Shown: positions 53,236 through 62,754 of the stretch, one piece after another | Numbering within the stretch: the first letter of the stretch is position 1 | How the letters are laid out: each line of letters opens with the position of its first letter | Assembly (NCBI GenBank): GCA_020912385.1 | Contig: CP087208.1 | Coordinates: 992,001 to 1,056,000 of the forward strand | Reading direction: 5' to 3' | Source of the DNA: Neofusicoccum parvum | Lineage: Eukaryota > Ascomycota > Dothideomycetes > Botryosphaeriales > Botryosphaeriaceae | Length of the DNA: 64,000 nucleotides | The notes under the pieces: generated by a model | What the model was told of the DNA's origin: nothing | The model's database searches: none | What the model saw: the letters and a program-made list of their open reading frames with translations, nothing else | Program-made: the position numbers and the translations under genes

Positions 53236-54526
53236 CTTGAATGACGATAGGAGTGCTCGTTGGTGGTTACTCCGCTATGATGAGTTGGATATCCTTTAAC
53301 AAAAATGGCTGCCTGGATATCAAAGGTACGGCCGTACCCCACATGGAAATAAACTTAATTCAACCGCGCTATTCAAACCCTGAATAGTTTGGTCTGTCGC
53401 GTGTCGCATGTCGATCCGGGTCATTGGTGGTTGCGCGCTTAGCCTCGGCGCATTCATGTGAGTGCCAGAGCCGTCTAACTTCAGAGGCTCAAGCAGCGTC
53501 AATCATTTCACGTGTCGGAAAAAGCACTGGTGGTCTTGTTAGCACGTGGCGCTCAGGGAAAAACTTGAGGTCATGCAATAGCCAGGGAACTACAAGAGGG
53601 GAAAGGTTTGAAGTTTTCTTCCGTATGTAGAAATCCAACAATTAGTAAACAATAATCAAGAGCTCGGTTCCTCCAGACTAGCGTAAATTATACCAGAGAC
53701 TTGGTAACGATGCAGCATGTCGATTATGAATCGGCTCGGGAACATGTGCGCAATGCAAACAGTGATGGAAATGCGCAGCCTGCCTTTTCCAACACCCAAG
53801 GCTCCCGGATACTCTCAGTGTCTCACGAGATACGAAATTCCATACTATATATTAATAGAACGAGATTTTCTCATGCTGCCTAAGAGTAGTTGTTCTTTGT
53901 TCCCGAACAATTTAATGTATAGAGCGCAACCGTAATGAAGGGTATCTACTCCGCGTACATACATTACCGCGATATATTGCATAGAGAAGGAACAGTGGAA
54001 CAATGAACGCCTTATCTATTATTTCCCAAAACACCAACTCTATAGTAACATCGAGGGAGGCTCACACCACTGACGAGTTGGCGAGCTGCTAAGTTAAGCT
54101 GCGCCCCTAATCAAGTTTCTGCATAGTTGCCACTATTCGTTACTATTTGCTTTTTCAAGACATTAATAGAATTACAGTGCCACCTTGACATGCCAGTCTC
54201 AGCCTGTGGCTTCACGATCCATATGTATAATTGGCTTGGATTTTGATGCTTGCCTTCTATTATCCAGCCTTGCTCGTATTCGAAATCTTTCTTCTAAGCC
54301 CGGCCATTAAGGGCAAAACTGAACACCACCGCCAAGAAGACTGCATTCAGTGGCGTTTTACTGTGCAACCACAGGAATCTATTATTAGGGACTTCGGATG
54401 TATTTAGCCTTGTGCGGGCTCTGCCTTTGCCGTATATATTTACAATGCCTGTTGTCTAGACTTACCCTAACGACCCAAATCTCTATCATCATTCCTCGAC
54501 CCTCAGTGTGGTGAAAATCCTCCAAA
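53236..54526. other. A/T-rich intergenic block, no gene seen
   Basis: Promoter side of both the P450 gene and the membrane protein gene. Noticeably A/T-rich with many TATA runs and only short frames. The composition would fit decay by repeat-induced point mutation, but no repeat partner is in the window. Confidence 0.5.
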
Positions 54527-56760
54527 ATGACTTCCATTGAGATGCAACCCATTGCCCAACAATCCCTGGAACAAATCAGGCAGCCACTACTGCGACCTGA
54601 AGTTGGTAGTATGTCCTTAAGAGAGATCAGTCACGGCTCTATGCTAAATTATGCTCTTCAAGACCGTTCAGACGAAGCGCTTGGCCAAAGGCCTCCGAAG
54701 ACACTAAAAGAATCCACCTCTTCGCAAGTCAAGCGCCTCATACCCCATTTTTCCATACTATTCATACCCATCTGTTTTATTGGTACGATTTGAATGACGT
54801 ACTCAACCTTGAGCCACGCTAACAAGGCTCAAAGTCTTAGGTGCATGTCTCTCCAAGTTCAATGGAACGGCCGAGTCAAAAAGAGGAAAGGCTGTCAAGC
54901 AGGCAGCACGAGTCGCATCTACCTTGTGGCCTATTGCTTTTGCTGCGGTTATGGGCCCAATGGTGAAAGCCATCGCCTTGTATACTGCCGAAAGAGGAAC
55001 CCAGCTCGGTGTGAGTCACCCAGTCTCTATACCTATCCTAGAGATATGATTCATTCAGATCTCAGTTCTGATTTCTCTGGTAATATAGACCCTTGAAGTC
55101 CTGTCAGCAAGCCAGACACTCGTGAGCACTCTCCGAAGCTGCTTTTCCCTTAGGATCTTCAGTATTTGGACCATTCTTCTTACAATGATATGGACTTTGA
55201 GTCCTGCTGGAGGTCAAGGGGTCCTTCGAGCTATAGAGCTGCGAAAAAACGTCACGTCGTCCAAAAACGCTATCCAGTACTTCCCTGTCAATAATCTATC
55301 CATTTCCGGGGAGGCATTCAATCGTGGCGCATCTAGCAAGGCATCCCTTATCAACATGTGGAAGGCATTATCTGGAGCGGCATTATCAAGTCCAGATGTG
55401 AGGCTACTGTACTCAAACGGTTCTAGTAAAGGATTCGAGGATGCCGTGGAAAGAGCCGGAGGTGCTAGCCAAGCTATCGAATCCACCCGAAACGACGTGT
55501 GGAACAATGTGCGGATTCCATTTTTACATCTACTCCCAGGATACGACGTGGACAGTCCATTCGAGTGGGTCGAGGTCCCTCCTGATTTAGTTCCACCTTA
55601 CGAGTCTTTGATTGGAATACCCGTGCAAGGAGTCATTCCCCACAAAATTGGAAATACTACTTTTGTGATTAAAACACTATACCAGCATCTTTCTGTAAGT
55701 TGTCAAATCATACTCGCATATTTTTCATCTAGCTAAATGAATTTAAAAGTGTAACCCATGGATCAACAAAACGGAATGGCTCCAGGATCCATCGGTACAA
55801 CTTACATTAAACTCTGTCACAAATGGCTCTATCTCCTGGGACAGCTCAGGAGGCAACGACATGGACCTTCCAAACATTTTTCTTGACATCAAGAGCGATA
55901 CACAACGGATTCGAAATAGCGAATATGGTGAACCATCGAAGAAACAAACACTGGTATTTGGTCTCAAAACAATGGGCAGTGTCACATTATGCGACATCAC
56001 GACTTCATACGTGGACAGCAAAATAGATTGTACAAGGCCTTCGGAAAATGACGGATTATCTTGTGCAGCTAAGGCGGTGCGACACACGGAAAACCTCCCC
56101 ATCTCCGGAAACCTGACTGCCTTTGACATCCAGCAAGCAAGCAAGGTCCTGCTCTATATCCCCTACATTATGGCCAGTTCGCATCCCGGGGAAGCCAGCC
56201 TCTTGGAAAAGTACTTGGAAGACCCTCCGTCTGCATTTGATAAAACGTTTAGCGTGGAGTCCTCATGGTTTGTGGACCGCGCGATGTACGTTTTTCAAGC
56301 TCGTCTCGGCATGATTATCAACACCTGCTTACGCGCATCTCTCGACATGCCAAGTTTGGTCGGAACCAAAAACATCACGTTGGACGATGACGGATGGGGA
56401 AACACGACCGGGACATGGACGCGATTTACGGAAGACGTGTATGAGTTGAAAAGACCATGGTTCACGCTGTACATGGCGTCGACCCTTGTCTTGACTTTAT
56501 GCGCTTTGATAAACATCGCACTCCGCGGCGTCATACGTGCCCCCGATTTCCTCGGAAGCATATCGGCGCTGACGCGAGACTCGCCATTTATCGATGCTCC
56601 CGCGGAGGGCACTGCTATGGATGGGGCGGAGCGCACCAGACTCTTGAAAGATAAGTGGGTTAGAATTCAGAATGTGAAGCCGGGGGAAAAAGTGGGTAGG
56701 ATTGCGTTCAGTGATGCGAAAGGCGAATGTGGGTTGGATTGGAACATGCGTTACGAGTGA
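54527..56760 (+). CDS. Fungal multi-pass membrane protein with large extracytosolic loop, unknown function
   Basis: Four exons: 54527-54782, 54835-55010, 55089-55694 and 55750-56760 (introns 52, 78 and 55 nt). The product has 682 residues. Helices lie near residues 77-95 (SILFIPICFIVLGACLS), ~105-125 (TLWPIAFAAVMGPMVKAIA), in exon 3 (LRIFSIWTILLTMIW) and at the C-terminus (PWFTLYMASTLVLTLCALI). The ~400-residue loop between the third and fourth helix contains many N-glycosylation sites (NKT, NGS, NIT, NTT), as if outside the cell or in a lumen. Conserved-looking pieces are GTQLG|TLEVLSASQTL and the C-terminal MDGAERTRLLKDKWVRIQNVKPGEKVGRIAF. I recognise this architecture as a frequent orphan family of filamentous fungi, but no function is known. 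It is transcribed away from the P450 gene. Confidence 0.75.
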
Positions 56761-58126
56761 AGTATTACTGAACATACAGGCGGTAGATTGGTTCGTGTGT
56801 GCTGTTCGACTCACCCTATGTAATGAAGGGATAACGTTGAAACATGAACTATAATTTAAAACTGAAATATAATAGACTTGTATGAACTCTACGAGAGACG
56901 GGTCTTGCGCTTAAGTAGTCTTTGCCCGCTTGTGCCTGATCCGGAAAGAGGAAATGATCCAGTACTTACACCGCTTTTAACTCCATATAGCCTTCCAGTC
57001 CTCAGACCATGGTCTAGAGATCCCTCCTCGATAGCGAGTATATTCTCAGTCTTCACTACTTCTGTGATGTCTTCTAGAAAGATGACAAAGATCTTCATCT
57101 GACGGCGTTTTCCCTCCAGTTCTCCCGAGGGTTAGTCAAAGGGTTTGAGTTCCTTTAGAGAATACAGATACCAGTGAGTGGATCAGACATGCTTTTCAGT
57201 GAACTGTATGTAAGCATCCAGGTGTGAAAGGCACCGCTAAGTCTCGATTGAAGCGAGACTTTCCAAAATACCAAGCTTATTAACTCGTCTCCAGGAGAAA
57301 GACAAATTTTGCATTCCTGGAGGAAGGATTCGTCGGTAAAGAACAGCCACTTCCTTGAAAGGAGTGCTTCTTGGAAGGCTCAACGTCTTTAAGTCCATCT
57401 TGTCCGGCAGCAGAAACAATAATAAGGCCTGCACTGGCATGTATACGATACATCTGCTGAGTCTGGTGGTGCTCCATTTCAGGGTCCCTTTGATCGATGC
57501 AGCACCTGCCCATCCAAAGGTAGTTGTGGCCCAGATGTAGCGCTACAGTGATTGGGTCTTCGATAGTGGTGCCTAATTAAGCTAGAAGATATCTACCATT
57601 GGTTTCCAGGCAGCCACGGAAGACAATCAATGACCAGTAAGCTTCTTGTGGCTACTGAAAGTTGGGATGACAAAGAATGGGGAATGAAAAAGAAGTAGGT
57701 AAAAAAATGTAGAAATCGCGATTATCATCTGAGCGAGGCTGAGCAACAACTACTACCTAGATTTGGAAGAGAAAAAGAAAAACCTCACAGCGTCCGTAAG
57801 ATATGGATATCAGGACCACCAACCAGACGCGGAAAGTCAAGAGTGTCGGCATGTGCCAGCGCCGATAGACGAGCGTTTCAACCTGCGATTGGCGTGAAAG
57901 GACTTCCGACATTTGCAACAGCGTGTGAGGTTAAAGCATTCATCCGGACAGCTTTGACACCTGTTTTGAGCGCCGTTCATGTCCGGATGAATACTTCAAC
58001 TCCCCAGCTAAGCCCTCTTTGGGTTGGATCAGTCCTGTCGAAAGGTCATTCTTTCTCCACGCCAGCTGTTGGCTGCATCACGCCTCTGAATGCCTCAAGT
58101 CCTCACCTGCTCCAACACCCATCCGC
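56761..58126. other. Intergenic with an inverted-repeat motif
   Basis: 3' flank of both neighbouring genes. A/T-rich on the left, with no coding frame of quality. Carries the inverted pair at 57933-57997. Confidence 0.55.
57933..57997. repeat. Inverted repeat of the TCCGGATGAATGCTT motif
   Basis: Arms AAAGCATTCATCCGGACA (57933-57950) and TGTCCGGATGAATACTTC (57980-57997) are inverted copies with two mismatches over 18 nt, separated by 29 nt. They match motif copies at 1962, 17467-17616 and 23357. No coding content. Confidence 0.6.
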
Positions 58127-58888
58127 CTAAATCTTCGCCCTTCCACTCCTCCCCACAGGCAAATACCCTCTCGTCTCCCTCCCATGCACGTAGCTAATCC
58201 TTCTAAACGCCTCCGCCGCCTCTCCCCACAGCTCCCCCCTCAGCAACGCATACACGCCCTTCCTCGCCTTCGGCGCCACCCTCTCCGCCAACCTTACCGC
58301 CTCGTCCAGCATCACGCCCGGGTCCGCAACCGCATCGACGATGCCCTCTGCCGCCGCCTCCTTCCCGGTCCACCTATGCCCCTCCAACAGCATCTTCCGG
58401 GCGGTCTGCGGGCGCAGCTTCGCGCGCAGCAGGGCGCCGATGCCGTCGAAGTGCAGGCCCAGGTCGACGGGAGGCATGCACCAGAAGCCGCGGTCCCGGT
58501 TCATGATGCGGTAGTCGTGGGCGAGGGCGAGCGGGCAGGCGCCGCCGAAGGTGTGGCCGGTCAGCAGGGCGACGGTGGGCAGGCGGCAGTCGAGCAGGGC
58601 GGCGACCAGCGGGTAGAAGCCGTCGTTGTTGGCCGACGGGCGCGCGGCCACCTCGTCGAGGTCCAGCCCGGTGCTCCAGAACTTGGCGTCGGCGCCGCGG
58701 GTGACGACGGCGCCGGGCGCGTCGGGCGGCACGGCGGCCTCGATGGCGCGCAGGGCGCGGATGAGCTCCTGGGCGAAGGCGGCGGTGATGCGGTTCTCGG
58801 GCGGGGCGGAGAGGGTGAGGACGAAGATGTTGGCGGGGCTCGGGTGCGCGGTGATGATGAGGTTGCGGTAATTACCCAGCTCGGACAT
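58127..58888 (-). CDS. Enoyl-CoA hydratase/isomerase (ECI-type)
   Basis: Intronless, 253 residues. Crotonase-fold protein for fatty-acid double-bond chemistry. Oxyanion-hole segments are seen in KFWSTGLDLDEV (residues ~68-79) and TGHTFGGACPLALAHDYRIM (~105-125), followed by the family block FWCMPPVDLGLHFDGIGALLRAK. The Glu used by classic hydratases is not in its usual place. This resembles fungal and plant delta3,delta2-enoyl-CoA isomerases rather than hydratases, so I lean to isomerase. The C-terminus RAKI could act as a weak peroxisomal targeting signal, which would suit beta-oxidation of unsaturated acids; this is inference. The upstream flank is shared with nothing obvious. Confidence 0.9.
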   Translation of the reverse strand: MSELGNYRNLIITAHPSPANIFVLTLSAPPENRITAAFAQELIRALRAIEAAVPPDAPGAVVTRGADAKFWSTGLDLDEVAARPSANNDGFYPLVAALLDCRLPTVALLTGHTFGGACPLALAHDYRIMNRDRGFWCMPPVDLGLHFDGIGALLRAKLRPQTARKMLLEGHRWTGKEAAAEGIVDAVADPGVMLDEAVRLAERVAPKARKGVYALLRGELWGEAAEAFRRISYVHGRETRGYLPVGRSGRAKI

Positions 58889-59815
58889 TGCGCTCGGAGT
58901 TACGAGACGAAGCTTGGTGTTTGGCGCTCTTTCACATGCCGTGTCGTTTCACGCTTGAGGCCTGGATGCGGCGCTGGCTGCTGAGACGTGTCGCGGACGG
59001 ACGATGCGGGTGTCCAGCTCGCTTCCCTTGGGGCGTTTGGGGTGGGGACATGCTCCACAAGGGAGCTGGGAGCAGAGTCTAGGTGCGTGGAGAGGCTACA
59101 CTCGCAGTGTCGATCTGTGGAGACCCCACACGCGAGTGGATCGCCGAGGCACAAGTGCAGCCTGCAGCGGGAGGATTGCTTCGGGACATCTCGGCGCAAG
59201 ATGCTCCGCCGCTGCAGCTGGCCGTCTGGCTGTCTGCTCGACGCGCTGCCGCCGGCACCAGGGCCTGATGTCATCCGGCCGCCGGATTCTGGATCGCGGC
59301 ATCCACGCATGAGGCAAGGCGTCACGCGAGAATCAAGTAATGAGATGCGCAAGGCGGGCATTTGTTCGTTTCTGGTCGGCATGAGACCTGCCGTCATGCA
59401 GGGCAGATGATGCGAGTCAAGGGCGGGATTGCCCAAATGGAGCATCCCGACCAGCTTCATGTCACTTGTCTCACAAGCAGGTGGCCTGAGAGGCGGTCTT
59501 GTTTCCTACGTGTTCCGGCCCACTCCAGCTGCGCCGATCCGCTTGGCCGTCGCAAGTGCGGAGAGAAAGCTGGAGAAGCGGGTGCTGGCTCAAAGTTGAC
59601 TTCAGAGGCCGGGACGCCGACATGCAGCCGGTGCAGTACCCGAAGCTTGCGCTTAGGATATCCTGGTTGGTGTCGGTGGGCCGACGCTGCACCAGCTCCA
59701 TTATTCATGTCACGATATTCTAGAAGACTGCTGGCTGCTTCGGCGGCCCGCGGCGAGAACCCCGCCATGACGTTGCCTGCGAGCGAAGCGCCGTGACGGA
59801 TCATGCCGACGACGC
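58889..59815. other. Intergenic, no gene seen
   Basis: Promoter of the isomerase gene and 3' flank of KTI12. No convincing frame or RNA. Confidence 0.6.
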
Positions 59816-60870
59816 TCATGAAGCTTGGAATGCGTCGTTCAGGTAGTCGACGAAGAGATCCCGCACGCGAGCCTTCGGCAGGTTGTGCTGTCGGTTCAAT
59901 GTGATGAACTGCCTCCGGATGCGCTGCAGCTGCGGGAGTGAGACGGATGATGCAGGCAGCTCCACGGCGTTCTCAGCATCTGGTATTGTGACCTCACCGC
60001 CGTCTTCTCCCGGGTGATCCTTTTGCCAGGACACGATGTGCGACACGATGTCGGACGTGGTCTTGTCGAGCTCGTAGAGGTAGTTCTGCTCCGTTGCTGG
60101 CCTCTGCAGCATGCCGTGTCAGCCCAGTCGCCAGACCTGAATTGTTGTTCCTGTGCCTACCAAGACTGTGGCGGCGTTAGGCCTCACTACCTTGGCCTTG
60201 CCGTCATTGCCCACCATGGCGTCCCAGATCTGATCGAACGGCGGCGTCTCGTCATCGTACACGACAGTAAAGAGAGGGCTGTCCCACCGCGTCATGCCAT
60301 TGGGCTCCTCGTATCTGAAGACCAGGTTCTCGAAGTCCTCCTCGACGTAGCCACCGTCGGTGTTAGGGTCGGCGAGCAAACGGGTGTTGATCTCGCGGCA
60401 CTTGTCGACAGACGTTCCTACGTGCACCTCTGGGACTGTTAGCGCAAGCTGGAGAGGGGGCGGCCGCAGGCTTACAACACAGCTGGGGGTTTGCATGGCC
60501 TTGGCCTCGCAGTACAGCTGGTAGCGGAAGCCCTTGATGTAGTTCATGCCGTCGGCGATAACAATGTCGTCGCGGCCCAGGACCCGCTTCACGGCAGATG
60601 CCTCGGCGGCGCGGGCATCCTTCTCTGCGCGGGCCGTGTGGTAGACATCGCGCGCGAGGCCGAGTGTCTGGTCGTTGATGTGGTGGACCTTCAGGCGCGC
60701 AATGCGTGCGTCTGTCGGAGCAGCACTGGCAATCTTGCCGCGGAAAAAGTCGAGCAGCTGCAGGGCGCGGTGCGTCTTGCCCGCCGAGGGGTATCCGGAG
60801 ATCAGGACCAGCTGCGGCCGGGTCAGCGCTGCACGCAACCACGCAGGCCTGGGGCCGCACCTACCGGCAT
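59816..60870 (-). CDS. KTI12: KTI12, Elongator-associated P-loop protein
   Basis: Four coding exons: 60865-60870 (ATGCCG only), 60476-60811, 60161-60427 and 59816-60103 (introns 53, 48 and 57 nt). The protein has 298 residues. The 6-nt first coding exon joins to give MPLVLISGYPSAGKT, the invariant KTI12 start with its Walker A motif at residues 8-15. Kti12 binds tRNA and the Elongator complex and supports wobble-uridine modification. Other family blocks are DGMNYIKGFRYQLYCEAKAM, CREIN, FENLVFRYEEPNGMTRWDSPLFTV and RPNAATVL|RPATEQNYLYELDKTTSDIV. All junctions use GT...AG and keep phase. A long upstream frame in the same reading register hides the true start, so gene finders could miscall it. 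Confidence 0.92.
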
Positions 60871-61418
60871 CGCTGGGAGAGGACTCGTTCTTTGTTCGGG
60901 CTTGCGGTTGGTCGGCGGTAAAGGGCTTTTCTTGCCGAGCAGCCAGATGCCGGGCGCGCACGAGTGCTCCATGTGGGGGTCGGCCGGGACAAGGCGCCAG
61001 GGTGTGCCTCGGTCGCACCACAATCGTCTGCGGCGCCAGAACGGCAAGATCGCCCACGCCCAAGCGCTGTCGCTGCCTCTCATAAAGCGCCCTCGTCCAC
61101 AGGCAAGAGGCTGCCCGATTGTCCGACGCACGCCCAGCGACCAGCAGCCTGTCCGCGTCACTGAACAAACCCCGGCGCAGAGCGACTCCAGATTCTCGAC
61201 GCGCCGCCCGATCCTAGCCCGTCTCCATCCACCACGCCGCCACGCTCTCGCATATCTCGCTTGCGGGTCCGCGTCCGTTCCCAATCCAGTAGTCTGGCGC
61301 CTCCCTCCGACCGCTCCCTCCGACGCCCAGCGTCCTATAAGAAAAGTAGGCCCGCCGGCCTCGCATCCGCACGCCCATAGCCTCCGTCCTCCTGCCTCCC
61401 CGTCTCCCGCACCGCGCA
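60871..61418. promoter_or_regulatory. Divergent promoter between KTI12 and the small conserved gene
   Basis: 548 bp between the two start codons. A TATA-like CTATAAGAAA at 61335-61344 lies about 75 bp upstream of the rightward gene. Otherwise GC-rich. Confidence 0.45.
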
Positions 61419-61862
61419 ATGGACTCCGCCGGCGCAAGACAACAACGCCCTGCCTTCCCAGCTCCCACCGCCTCGCAGACCAGCTCGGCCTCGCAGAGCT
61501 CGAGCAGTCTTTCGACCCTCGCGAGCCCGCCTGCCTTCCCCATCGCCGGGCCTGCGTCGCAGCACGCCCAGGCGCACTCGCAAGTCCCGATGCCGCCCTC
61601 GTCACCCGTCCAGCAGAGCCACTTCTTCGGCTCGCTACACCCCGGCAACATGGCGGCGGCTCAGCCTGCACAGGTCCAGCGCCCGCAGCAGCAGGCCAGC
61701 AGGTCGACAAGCTGGGAATACCAGCCCAACCGCAACGGCGCGGGCCAGACGGCCCAAGAGACGATGGCGTACCTCAACGAGTACAGCCTGGTGGCCGAGG
61801 CAGCAAAACGCGCGCAGATGGCGGTGCTCATGCGGGACATGGAGGGCGTGGAGCTGTCATGA
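61419..61862 (+). CDS. Small conserved-type fungal protein, unknown function
   Basis: Intronless, 147 residues. The first ~100 are Ser/Pro/Gln/Ala-rich and disordered (MDSAGARQQRPAFPAP...). A compact C-terminal segment (QETMAYLNEYSLVAEAAKRA, MAVLMRDMEGVEL) looks like one or two amphipathic helices and is the only part likely to be conserved. The ATG follows a TATA-like element at a reasonable distance. No domain name is known to me and I assign no function. It is divergent from KTI12 but nothing ties them functionally. Confidence 0.65.
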   Translation: MDSAGARQQRPAFPAPTASQTSSASQSSSSLSTLASPPAFPIAGPASQHAQAHSQVPMPPSSPVQQSHFFGSLHPGNMAAAQPAQVQRPQQQASRSTSWEYQPNRNGAGQTAQETMAYLNEYSLVAEAAKRAQMAVLMRDMEGVELS

Positions 61863-62754
61863 TTGTGGTGTGAGATGCTCCGACCGCGCGCTGCGACCGT
61901 CCGCGGCCAGGGTCTCTCGTCGGAAAGCGACGCCACGAGCGACTCATGATACCCCGGCGGGCGTGGTTTGTTTCACGTGTTAGATCCATGCCCGCGTATG
62001 GACAGACGGCCGCACATGTCTTTTTTGGGATTTGCTTTTCTTACACACCGTGCAAGAGGATGGCCGACGCTGGCAGCACCTGCATAGACGGACGGACGAT
62101 TGTATACGCATCATCACCCCCTCGAGTTCGGCGTTGGCGTGTCGGGTTTACATGAAATGGCATTGTTTAGTTGGATACCACTCTCGCCTCTTTCGAGGCA
62201 CAGCAGCTAGTTCTTGACGTCAAGCGACGCCTAGTTTGAATGCTAAGTTTTACGCGTGTCTCTCCGCTGCGGGTCCCTTGATCAGGATCTGAGGAGGTCG
62301 TGTCGACCCCACTTTGCCATCGCAGGAAATGTCGGATTCCTGCGCAGGCGGAGCGGCATTCCTCGCCACCGCGCCTTGTGCCTTGCATGCTTAGCCCGCG
62401 AGCTTCGCGAAGCTTGTGCAGGAGGCGCCTCCCTCACGGCGAAGCATCAAGATGAGGCTCGTCGGCGCCAGATTGCCATCGGCGGGGCCCTGCGCCGGGG
62501 TGAGCCTAGGCAGAAATTTCGCAGGGCGCAATGGTCGCGGCTGGCGCCGGCCAGGAAACCGCGGGAAAGGGTCGTGGCAAGCGCGTTTCGACCTCTGTGA
62601 ACGCCTGGATGAACATCAGGGATGAAGCAAAGCTGGCCGCACCACGCCGCCACGCGGCCTCCCGATCTGCCCTCCGCCTCCTCATCAATGGCCCGCTAAA
62701 CACCAAACGCCGTTTCCGCTCCCGAACGCCATGATACCGTAGTACTGAGCAACC
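61863..62754. other. Intergenic, no gene seen
   Basis: Between the small gene and the DUF3431 gene, both rightward. No feature recognised beyond ordinary promoter sequence. Confidence 0.55.

Noticed and set aside
58019..58984. 321-codon frame antisense to the enoyl-CoA isomerase gene
   Set aside because: Shadow frame with low-complexity Arg/Gln/Val-rich translation.
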